Source: Chamaelirium japonicum
Taxonomy: Eukaryota > Streptophyta > Magnoliopsida > Liliales > Melanthiaceae
DNA length: 64,000 bases
Assembly: GCA_947650365.1 (NCBI GenBank)
Contig: OX393549.1
Coordinates: 79,906,533 to 79,970,532, forward strand
Direction: 5' to 3'
Under the pieces are notes generated by a model, which saw nothing but the letters and a program-made list of their open reading frames with translations, had not been told where the DNA came from and searched no databases. Shown here piece by piece: positions 49,101 through 57,873 of this stretch. Each line of letters opens with the position of its first letter. Position 1 is the first letter of the stretch. The position numbers and the translations under genes are program-made.

Positions 49101-49418
49101 TGAAGCAATTTTTGAAGCAATTTGAGGAATGGGAACCATTTCAGCCGTTGTATGATGATACGGAAAAGAAAGAATCGGAGCCTTTTCAAAACGGCTGATG
49201 GGTCCAGCGCTCTTCTCAGCCCCATGACTATCGTTGTCACAACTCTCGTGCTCAACGATTCTCAAGGTAGTCAAAGAGTTTGGGCCATTCTTTTTCAGAG
49301 TTGCCCCATGCTGCTTGACTTTCGCATGAGGAAAAACAAGATAAGTGACCCCTCGTTCTTCTTCTTCTTCTAACCAACCATCTTCTGGCATAGCAATGTA
49401 TTTCTCTGAAGTACTCAT
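46124..49418 (-). CDS. Antisense three-exon gene in element B: plant-mobile-domain-like coiled-coil protein (1,047 aa predicted)
   Basis: Two overlapping minus-strand frames join by splicing. Exon 1 49418-48834 (585 nt, phase 0), exon 2 48758-47177 (1,582 nt, phase 1), exon 3 47100-46124 (977 nt); total 3,144 nt in one frame. Start ATG at 49418 (MSTSEKYIAMPEDGW). Residues about 150-450 resemble the plant mobile domain (PF10536-type) by eye: LCELWCPETNTF, then GEIGISLSEIYQ across the first splice, and IRPGTFIPAVNMVKGTEYNL. About residues 590-700 are charged and Ser-rich with a basic GARKRAR motif near 669, a candidate nuclear signal. Residues about 957-1047 form a Glu/Lys/Leu coiled coil. Antisense extra ORFs in Tat elements are known from the literature; this one is intact and spliced. 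The catalytic or binding role is unknown. The host gene runs in the same direction. Confidence 0.82.
47101..47176 (-). other. Intron 2 of the antisense gene (76 nt)
   Basis: Donor TCAG|GTATGAG after 47177 and acceptor TTGTTGTATAG before 47100. Removal joins ITTS-G-YSAGG in frame through a split Gly codon. Without splicing the first frame would stop at 47070 within a few residues, so splicing is needed to reach the coiled coil. Confidence 0.8.
48759..48833 (-). other. Intron 1 of the antisense gene (75 nt)
   Basis: Donor CAG|GTATATTC after 48834 and acceptor TTCTTCTTCCAG before 48758, with a T-rich tract before the AG. Its length is divisible by three and has no stop, so the unspliced frame is open, but the inserted residues (VYSYLKLNLS...FFFF) interrupt the domain between EIYQ and ISGC. 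Confidence 0.75.
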
Positions 49419-50343
49419 ACCTACACACAGAAGATTGCGTTAAAAGTTAGAATACATTTTGCAAAAGTTGACCATCGAAAAACATCAAAGATCGAAGATC
49501 ATTGCAAAGGAAGGAAAGAAGATCAAGGAACAAGCAAAATAAAGAAAAGAATCCCGTTTCATGTAAAAGGGGAGTCAAAGGACGAGCTGTACCGTCATAA
49601 GTACCGCTGTCCTTAAAAAAAAAAAATTGACCTGGTCAAACCTGGTCAATTCGGGTAGATGAATAGTCAAAGATTTATCTAACATCATGCACGAGATATA
49701 CATAAAAAAAAAAAAAGGTAAAAATGAGAGCAAAAAAAATCGTTATTACGAAATCTTGAACTAAGGTTTCTAAAAACCTAGTCGATTCAAGTAGATGGGT
49801 AGTCAAAGATCATCTAGATGCATGAAAGATGATCCAAGAATCAAATATCATATGATTCAAAAAGGTAAAGGAGGAGATCAAAGATCATTCTTGCAAAACC
49901 TTGAACTAGGGTTTCGTTTTTTTTAAAAGGGGCCCACAAAGATCATTGCAAAAGGAGAAACGAAGATCAGAGAGAAAGCAAAGCAAAGGAAAAGATCAAG
50001 ATTATGATTACCTTGGATGATTTGGTCGTCTACTTGCCGAAGGAATCAAGTTTGCGAGATGGTTTTTGCAAAATACCTTGAAGTAGGGTTTTTAGACCTA
50101 GCTTCAAGAAATACCAAAAAATAAGTTAGAAAAGGAGAGGAGACCCCTTTTTATAGACAAAGGGGGGTCAAAGGACGAGCTGTACCGCCGTCCTAAAAAA
50201 AAAAAAAAAAATTTGGCCGGCCCTGGAGGTTTCTGGCCGGCCCTGGTCAAACCTGGCCGGCCCTGGCAAAAAAAAAAAAAAAAAAATCAAAGATTGACCT
50301 TTTTCGCTTTTCGCTTGAAACGTCAATCCTTGAGGGGGCAATT
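49419..50343 (-). promoter_or_regulatory. Upstream region of the antisense gene: TATA box and possible 5' UTR intron; also PPT of element B
   Basis: On the minus strand CTATAAAAAGGGG (50156-50144) is a good TATA box about 730 bp upstream of the ATG. A donor CCAAG|GTAATC at 50012/50011 and an acceptor TGTGTAG just before the ATG (near 49421) could remove most of the leader as an intron (inference). On the plus strand the region has A-runs of 12-19 at 49615, 49703, 50197 and 50268, a duplicated GGTCAAAGGACGAGCTGTACC segment (49571 and 50166), GGCCGGCCCTGG repeats and the polypurine tract TTGAGGGGGCAATT ending at 50343. Confidence 0.55.
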
Positions 50344-52665
50344 TGTAGACATTGAAATATTGCCTAAAGCTAGAGAATCAGAAATTTGGCTAAGTCTGGA
50401 AGACTTTATTTCCCTGATGATCAGGGAAATTTTGCTTCCTTACATTCTGAAATTTGGCTAAGTCTGGAAGACTTTATTTCCCTGATGACCAGGGAAATTT
50501 TGCTTTCTTATACTTCATTTCCCTGATGACCAGGGAAATTTTTCTCTGCACTCAGAAATTTGGCTAAGTCTGGAAGACTTTATTTCCCTGATGACCAGGG
50601 AAATTTTGCTTTACAGTCAAAAATTTGGCTAAGTCTGGAAGACTTTATTTCCCTGATGACCAGGGAAATTTTTACTTCCTTACACTTTATTTCCCTGATG
50701 ACCAGGGAAATTTTTCTCTATACTCAGAAATTTGGCTAAGTCTGGAAGACTTTATTTCCCTGATGACCAGGGAAATTTTGCTTCCTTATACTTTATTTCC
50801 CTGATGACCAGGGAAATTTTTTCTCTACACTCAGAAATTTGGCTAAGTCGGGAAGACTTTATTTCCCTGATGACCAGGGAAATTTTGCTTTACACTCAAA
50901 AATTTGGCTAAGTCTGGAAGACTTTATTTCCCTGATGACCAGGGAAATTTTTGTTTCCTTACACTTTATTTCCCTGATGACTAGGGAAATTTTTGTCTAC
51001 ACTCAGAAATTTGGCTAAGTCTGGAAGACTTTATTTCCCCGATGACCAGGGAAATTTTGCTTTACACTCAAAATTTGGCTAAGTCTGGAAGACTTTATTT
51101 CCCTGATGACCAGGGAAATTTTTGTTTCCTTACACTTTATTTCCCTGATGACCAGGGAAATTTTTGCCTACACTCAGAAATTTGGCTAAGTCTGGAAGAC
51201 TTTATTTCCCTGATGACCAGGGAAATTTTGCTTCCTTATACTTTATTTCCTTGATGACCAAGGAAATTTTTCTTGCTTCCTTACGCTCTGAAATTTGACC
51301 AAGTCTGAGAGTAAGGAAAGTACTATATCCCTATCGTCCAAAGGCTATATCTAAGTCAATAGAATGATACTTAGAGACATAGTTACCAAGTCGGAAAACG
51401 GGAAAAAAACGGCAAAGGAAAAAATCGGAAAGATACGATGAAAACGGGAAAAACGGGAAAAAAACGTGAAAACATCGGAAAAAACAAAAAATCTTAAAAA
51501 TTATACCAAGTATGTATATATGTCATTTTCCAACATTAAGTAATCAAAACTTCAAAACATATAGCATATGCGTTTATTAAGCACGAATAAAATAAAACCC
51601 GAACCCAATTTAAACCCGGACCAAACCCGATGTGTTTTATACGTGTTTTATACGCGTTTTTTTCGTTTTAAACGCGTATAGAACGCGTACGTAAGTTTTT
51701 TTCAAAAAAAACGAGTTTTTTTCCTGTTTACTACGTCTTCGGATCGATACGCGTTCTATACGCGTTTTTTTCAAAAAAACGCCCGATTTGGTAACTATGC
51801 TTAGAGATGAGCATCCTTCGACAAGCCGATATACAAGGCCGAAGAATAATCAAGCTTAAGCTCCTACAAGTAAGCTTACGCTAGATTTTGACAAACTCAT
51901 TGAACCTACCAAGTCAGAAAGGACCGGATCAAGAGTTAACTTGGTTAAAATCTAAGTCGCAGTAAGTCGATTCGGATTTAAGACCCGAACCACAAGTCGT
52001 TTTAATCAGACTGGTTCACTCAAACTCAAAAGGATTAAGCTACCAGTGGAAGTTACAAAACCACTCGAATATGATCCTAACCATCAAGGAAGTTATATAA
52101 ACCACCTGGAAGTTTCCCTAACCATCCAAGGGAAGTTATAAAAACCACCAGGAGGTTGCTTCAACCACCCGAAGTAGTTATTCTCTACAATAACTACTTC
52201 GACCCTTATAAAAGGAGGGACAAGAAGAGAAGAAGGGATCTTTGGCCATAGCAACAAGATCCTACAAAGCTCCCGACTGAAGATACTTCAAAGCTCCAAG
52301 AAATCCCGGAGAAGAAGGATCGAAGATCGAAGCAAACCAAAGAAAATCAAAGACCGAAGATCGAAGATGGAAAATTGAAGATTCAAATCCAAAGCAAGTC
52401 GAAGAACAAGTGAAGATTCTAGAAGAAGAAGAGTAAAGCAAAGCCCCTAGCCGATCACGCGCAAAGCCCGGAAGGATCAAGCACCGCAACGCTCTTCTCT
52501 TTTCATTTTCTCACTTGTTGTAATCTTTGTACTTCGAAATTGAGTATCAAAGGATCAAAGACGGATTTCCTCGCAATCTCCTGATATACATTTTGTACTC
52601 CGCTCCCTCGAAGCGAGTCTTTGAAATTTGTACTTGAGTGAAAAATTCAAATATTTGCTCATACA
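50344..52665 (+). repeat. Element B 3' LTR (2,322 bp, contains a MITE)
   Basis: Begins TGTAGACATTG after the polypurine tract and ends ATACA before GGGAC. Identical in order to the 5' LTR; its extra 430 bp is exactly the 422-bp MITE plus one 8-bp duplication. TATA box at 52207-52215. Confidence 0.96.
51378..51799. mobile_element. hAT-type MITE (422 bp) in the element B 3' LTR
   Basis: Starts CATAGTTACCAAGTCGG and ends CCGATTTGGTAACTATG, a 17-bp terminal inverted repeat with one mismatch, flanked by CTTAGAGA at 51370-51377 and 51800-51807. The empty site is in the 5' LTR (CTTAGAGA once, near 37328). The interior has AAAACGGGAAAA and CGTTTTTTTC subterminal repeats in opposite orientation and no ORF. 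Confidence 0.95.
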
Positions 52666-52670
52666 GGGAC

Positions 52671-52812
52671 CCTCCAGAGGATGTCTCCCACAATCTCCTG
52701 ATCAACACTCGCCGCACCCGGACTCGTCACCCCCGAGCCCCCGGTCGCGGCCACTCTTGTAATCTCGTGTGTTCGCAATAAAGACGACCCGCATCTTTTT
52801 CTCGTGACTACA
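52671..52812 (+). repeat. Element A 3' LTR, part 2 (142 bp beyond element B)
   Basis: Continues the 5' LTR sequence from CCTCCAGAGGAT through AATAAA (52777-52782) to CGTGACTACA, followed by the target-site duplication GTTGG. Its exact continuation of 36301 shows the LTR was cut by B. Confidence 0.95.
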
Positions 52813-53596
52813 GTTGGAAAATCCTGGCTAGTGCCTAGTAGCTATTATAGTTCGATACCATGATGCAGGTGACATATCCATGTTGGTGCTTACATATGAT
52901 ACTGGACAATGGTACCAAAATCAGCAGATGTAGAAGATGTATATCCCATATGTTTCTAAATCATATCCAGATGTTTTCTTGAAATTACTCCATAATACAG
53001 AAACTTTCTGCTCACCCTTTACCACTTCAAGTTTTTCATGAATTGAAATATTCCCATCAGTTCTCCATAAAAACAAGAAGGTCGGATGATATTAGTTTCA
53101 CACTGCTTCCTCTTCATAGAGAAGAACACAAACTTATTAAAAGCATTATCAATTTTCACAAGAGTAGTTCAATAAATATGCAAAAGTCGCATGATGCAAG
53201 GAAGCTACTATGTAATGTATAAATCGTATATTAAATAGGGTTAAACGGAGAATTGACAATGAAAACTGTAGGATAAGATTGTTGAAGTGTTCTTTCTTCT
53301 CCTTTGTTTTTTTAAGGAAGGTCCAATTACCATTCATCGGAAGTTGAGGAAAAGAACGTAAAAATCGTCTCCATCGAAACAATGAACAAAGTACTGAATA
53401 AAAGCAAGGAAACCAAAAATATGGCATGCATGCCAAAACTTAAAGCCACCTCCTCAGACTTGCATAGGCACAACAAGGTTTAATATTTCTAAGATTCCAA
53501 CTGTAGATAGCTTTTTCTCATAGCTTTGCAGCGACATCATTCAAAACCTTCGCTTTGCAGGGAAAATGGATGCTCAGAAAAGTGTCATTTCTGCTC

Positions 53597-56413
53597 TGGA
53601 ATTCGTGCAAAATAGTCTTCATGTGCACGCATAAACAGCTCAACATTGGGGCAATTTACCCTACATCAGGCTCCCTCATTAGAAAAGAACTCGTCCTCGA
53701 GTTCATCACCAATAACTGAACGTCTCTTCCATGATCTGCACATGTCCCACCCCCATGGCACCGATGTGGGGGTACAAACGGGTAATAAAGACCAATCAGA
53801 TGATGACAAACAGTCAGAAGAGATGGTCTTGGATCCCATGTATAGGATGAAGAAAGCCAACGTTGCTTCGTCTACTCATCATAGATCCTGTTGATGGGAC
53901 CAAAAGAATGATGTAGCCTCATAGGTGCAAGGATCTCGCTATGTCACCAAAGAAGTCGAAGTTCCATGCCAACGTGCTGAAGAAGGAACCTCAACGGTGC
54001 ATAGATTGGCTGAAATCAGAGCTAGAAGAAAGCACACGGTGAGTAATGGCAATAAAAGCAACTTCTAAGGTTAGATATTTGAACCGTCGTTCTTCAATTG
54101 AGAATCTTCTGAAAGAATATTTTGATCTCCCAATTCTAAATCTTCAATAAGAGTCTATGGCTCTCCAACTGATTCTTCGGTATCAATCGTCATGTGTGCA
54201 ACTTGTGGTTTGATGACTTCCATGGATACCTGGCTTCTTATGTTAGTCATTATAGGGGCAAACTGATGCACATCCTTCCGTACATAGATTTTCTCTGGAA
54301 GTTTGATATTTGGTTGCCTCTTAACGGCCTTTTCCATCATAGGCTTGAATTTGAAACGTTCAAACTTTTCCTCGATCTCATGTCATCGAAAATAAAACTC
54401 TTTGACATAAAAGCCTCGCTTTTTACACCTTTCGGCTCAGATGATAAGCTCAACCTCCTCGTCATAATTCACTTTGCAGGAGTTCCAATATCGAGGATCA
54501 CATAAGTGCCATGCAGGGATAGGATATTAGATAATGATTCTTCGCTTATCTAAAGTTGTTGACAATTGATAATCCGAGTAAATTTAGCAATTGATGCTCA
54601 AAACTATGTGAAAGTGACTTGAGATGCCAACTGTCTATACCTCTGAATTGTGATCCACTCGATGCATGAGAAGGTATCTTTGAATGTGGTTCGATGTCAG
54701 CTTCGTGTGGGGGAAAACGGATCAAAAATCAAAGTCCAGAAGACCAACTTATGACTCAAAATCCGAATGTCTGTCTTGTCGAGCCTATTTCAGTAGATGG
54801 GGTCGGGTATAGTTTAACAGTCTTGTCGCGCACCTGATTGAGAGGTCAGATAGGGTTCAGACACTTGACGAGTTGGCTACAAGCTGATGAGTTGTTGATT
54901 AGAAAAGTCAAACGCTATTGGGTTCTATGAATAAAGGATAATGGATTTTAATGGGTTAAAGGTTTAAATTATTTGATTATATAACTTAAGCTAGATTTCG
55001 GATTAAGAGGTGGGCCATAAGACCTTGATCAAAGGGCAACGATATATGAAGGTTTTGTTAGGGTTCAGTGGGGTTTTGACAAGGTGAAAAGGAAAGGTTG
55101 TGTATGTTCACATGTGAAGGATTTGGGGGAAAAGGGAAGCAGGGTAATGTAGTGGAAAGCAAGCTAGTAAGCTACAGTGTGGGGTTCTGCAATCGTTTAG
55201 CATTGATGGACTTCGCCATTAGGCCGCAGTTGTTTTGTCCCTTTCTCTCCGACGGACAGGCAACGATAGTGGCTTGATGTGAAGTGAAGAATGAAGATCT
55301 GTGGCGATTGATGCAACAGCAGCAACCGAGTGTTGATCGACTACAGCATCGACTGATGGTGGATTGGTGTCGTAGGTGGTGAAATGTGGTTGTGTTGCAG
55401 AGGCGTTAGTCAAGAATCAAATGAAGAAAGATGTGCAACGAGAGGCTTCGAATAGTCGAGGGGCGACAGTTTCTGGCTTGGGAAAGGTAGGATGCAACAA
55501 GAGTTATAAGGCTATATTTGTTTTACAGAAACAGGTAAGGGGTTTAAGATCTAGGAAACTGAGAAGGGGAAAAGGATGTCAAAGGTTGATTGGTGCAGAG
55601 ATTTGGCATATTTGGGAGAGGATTAATGGTGGGTTTTGGCTGTGTAAAAAAAAATTCTGGTAGTTTTGCCGTAGGAGTTTGGCGTCAACTTGGGATTGTG
55701 ATGTTGAGGGTGATAGGTTGTATCTATCTGTTGAACATCGTTTTTTGGGATGGGCCGTGTTCTGGACGATGGAGTTGGTGAGCAGTGGGTGGTGGTGGTG
55801 ACGATGAAGATGGTGGTGGAACCTGGTGATGTTGATGATGTTTTGTGGAGTCGGCGACGATGGAGACGTGGATGTAGACGGCTCGTCGAACGGACTATCT
55901 CGTTGTTACCGTGAATTTCTTGCTAGGCGGAACTAAAAGAAACTCCGCTCTGATACCACTTGATGCGGGCCGTAGCACAGGCACGAAGCTCTGATACACT
56001 TAATGTGGGGTGGAAGCATCAGGAAGGAGATGGGAAACAGTGATCTCTTATAAAAATTTGGAATCCACCAAGGGGGTTCTTGAATCCACAAGAAGATATT
56101 AGAATCCATGAGGGCCCTTGGAGTCCATCAAGAAGAAAAGAAAAGCTTTCTAATTTTTATCATCATGAAATTGTCTTACAATGGAGGATTAAAGACATTT
56201 ATATAGGCTAAACACTTGTAAAATGACCATTAGGTCCTGACTTGTCTAATAACCAATAAAACTCAAACTAATAAGTAATAACTAAATGACAGAATCGTTC
56301 TGAGGGACTCAAATAACATAAAATAAACCAAAACTCTACTCTAGGATTCATGTAAAATAGCCTTCATGTGTGCGCGTATCCAGCTCAACATTAGGGTAAT
56401 TTGCTTTACATCA
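53597..56413 (-). mobile_element. Decayed LTR retrotransposon on the minus strand (probably Ty3/gypsy)
   Basis: A 453-bp LTR lies at 55961-56413 (TGATGCGGGC...TTTACATCA), next to a PBS on the minus strand: TGGTATCAGAGC at 55958-55947, complementary to initiator tRNA-Met. The other LTR survives only at 53597-53668 (CTCAACATTGGGGCAATTTACC...CATCA; about 80% alike by eye). Just inside it the minus strand reads ELEDEFFSNEGA and stops at the LTR's TGA, a layout common at gypsy pol ends. The 2.3-kb interior has only scraps of frame, so most coding sequence has been lost. Confidence 0.65.
55961..56413 (-). repeat. LTR of the minus-strand relic (453 bp)
   Basis: TG...CA ended in both orientations and next to an initiator-Met PBS across a two-base gap. 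It also includes a second TCTGATACACTTAATGTGG-type motif near 55992, resembling a duplicated LTR/PBS edge. Confidence 0.65.
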
Positions 56414-56578
56414 ATAAGAAATACGGCTAAAATTATAACTCTCAAACCTGTTACTTTCAAATACAATGTGCAATAATGTCCGAACACTGAAAAAACTGGA
56501 AAGCTTTCAAACAACCTCTAGTAGGCCCAATTGCTACCATCGCAACCCAACCCATGTCCCATGTCCCACTAATCAAGG

Positions 56579-56820
56579 CCATCAGGACCATGTATTACCC
56601 TAATTATCACCCAAAACCAAGATGAGGGTAGCTATTACGTCTGTTATTGGTTCCAGCAAAACGAATTACAATTTACAGAGTGCAAACCCAAGTGAGAGCC
56701 ATCAGGCCCATGTATTACCCTAATTATCACCCAAAACCAATATAAGGGTAGCTAATACGGCTGTAATTGGTTCCAGCAAAACGAATTCCCATTTATAGAA
56801 TGCAAACACAAACGAGAGTC
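56579..56820 (+). repeat. 120-bp tandem duplication
   Basis: CCATCAGGACCATGTATTACC at 56579 and CCATCAGGCCCATGTATTACC at 56699 start two units sharing ATTATCACCCAAAACCAA and GGTTCCAGCAAAACGAATT. Units are roughly 90% alike by eye. It is located just outside the LTR relic. Confidence 0.85.
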
Positions 56821-57504
56821 ATCCAGTCTCAATGTAAATCTTGAAGCAGTTTGTAGTCCAAAGCTTGATGGCAAAGGCTAAAGATAAAATGTCTTGTTGA
56901 CAACCATCACATGAAAGAGAGCTGTACAGCCACTTTGATTTTTTTATTCCAATCACATTTTGGACGGAGCAGAAGATGGTAAAGGAAAATGAAGATGGAA
57001 TAGAACTTCATTCTCCTCGGACATGATCATGATCATTGAACAAACTTGGTATCCAGTTCTGGAGAAGTACCTGGAGAATGCCCCCCCACCCCACCCCCCC
57101 CAACACACACACACACACACAAAAAAAAAGGATATATTGTGGATCCTCGTGTTCCTATCTTCAGGATGTAAATCTTCATGATCATCTAAAATCTTATCTC
57201 TAGTAGCAGTATTTCACTGCTTTAACAGAATTGAAAAGGAAATTCAATCGAATGAGCCTTCGTACAGAGCCTGACTACTAACCCAATTGACCCAAGCTAA
57301 AATCCATTAAGCACACACTGGAGGCTTAATATAAATCCATCACAGGCCTATAAAAGCAATTTCCGTTCCAAGAGGTTAGGTTTGATTGTACATCAACAAT
57401 TCCTTTGCAAAACGGGTTAGGCATATGCTGCCGTATAAAATAAGGATTATGGTGGTAATACCGGGCAATAGTCAAACATTTGCAATGTTTAAAAAAAAAC
57501 ATAC

Positions 57505-57564
57505 CTCTACTTCAAGATTCCATTGTGCTGTTGCAAGTGCCCTCGCAAGCTCTGCGTTTGTAGT
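57505..57564 (-). CDS. GC5: GC5/TMF-like golgin, exon c
   Basis: A 60-nt block of 20 codons, phase 0 at both ends. Acceptor TTGCAG precedes 57564 and donor GTATGT follows 57505. It encodes TTNAELARALATAQWNLEVE, the start of the TMF C-terminal (Rab6-binding) coil. The next exon lies 37.7 kb further along the minus strand, beyond the nested retrotransposons. Confidence 0.9.
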
Positions 57565-57762
57565 CTGCAACACCTTTTATCTTCAGTATGGGCCATAATT
57601 ATCCTAATATCCGTATTTACTGACACTTCTACCAACTAGTGACTATTTTAAACTACCAACGGTAGCAATAGAACACATAAATGGAATGCGCATTGGGATT
57701 TGGGATGTGGCAAGCCAAACATACTAGATCACAAATGCAAGAAAATTAGATAATTAATAGAC
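57565..57762 (-). other. GC5 intron between exons b and c (198 bp)
   Basis: Short GT-AG intron without insertions, in contrast to its 37.7-kb neighbour. Confidence 0.85.
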
Positions 57763-57873
57763 CTCAAGCTTAGTCAAGCGAGTAAGAGCTTCCATTCGAG
57801 TACTATTGTGTTTTTGCTTCTCTAAGTCAACAGCGTCCATGGTTTCGATCATACTCATCTGCAATTCTGAAGC
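57763..57873 (-). CDS. GC5: GC5/TMF-like golgin, exon b
   Basis: A 111-nt block of 37 codons, phase 0 at both ends. Acceptor TTTTTAG precedes 57873 and donor GT lies at 57762-57761. It encodes ASELQMSMIETMDAVDLEKQ followed by KHNSTRMEALTRLTKLE, which continues the coiled coil directly from QQAQE of the preceding exon. The pattern ETMDAV-LEKQKHN-TRMEAL is characteristic of plant GC5 proteins (from memory). Confidence 0.9.

Larger units (their letters stand above)
36302..52665 (+). mobile_element. Element B: Tat-lineage Ty3/gypsy retrotransposon with antisense gene (16.4 kb)
   Basis: Inserted in the 3' LTR of element A with an exact 5-bp duplication GGGAC (36297-36301 and 52666-52670). LTRs are 36302-38193 and 50344-52665, TGTAGACATT...CATACA; five substitutions were seen between them by eye over 1,892 bp, plus a 430-bp MITE insertion in the right one. 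PBS TGGCACGCCCGGTGGGAC at 38201; PPT TTGAGGGGGCAATT ending at 50343. It encodes one gag-pol frame with two RNase H domains, the archaeal-type second copy being the signature of the Tat lineage, and an antisense spliced gene between pol and the 3' LTR. The integrase C-terminus is damaged. Confidence 0.96.
20136..52812 (+). mobile_element. Element A: non-autonomous Tat-type Ty3/gypsy element (gag-PR only), interrupted by element B
   Basis: It is flanked by GTTGG at 20131-20135 and 52813-52817, an exact 5-bp target-site duplication. The 5' LTR is 20136-23074; the 3' LTR is 33153-36301 plus 52671-52812 after B is removed. The internal region is 10.1 kb: PBS-like site, broken gag, protease, duplicated linker region, the last few codons of a pol frame, then a long repeat-rich 3' region ending in a purine tract. 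No reverse transcriptase, RNase H or integrase was found in any frame. Without B it would be about 16.3 kb. It shares gag, protease, linker, post-pol motif and PPT with B, so it plausibly depended on a B-like partner (inference). Confidence 0.92.
19765..57504 (-). other. 37.7-kb GC5 intron containing nested LTR retrotransposons
   Basis: Donor GT at 57504-57503 and acceptor AG at 19766-19765 on the minus strand. The intron holds element A (20136-52812) with element B nested in it (36302-52665), so 32.7 kb of 37.7 kb is two insertions. Removing A with one GTTGG copy leaves about 5,058 bp. Both elements run opposite to the gene, so B's antisense gene (49418-46124) runs in the same direction as the GC5 transcript. 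The outer parts, 19766-20130 and 52818-53590, show no recognised feature; 53597-56413 is an LTR relic and 56579-56820 a tandem repeat. Confidence 0.88.

Noticed and set aside
53646..53894. Plus-strand 82-codon frame (MGQFTLHQAP...)
   Set aside because: It is the shadow of the minus-strand pol end next to the LTR relic, which has the better explanation.
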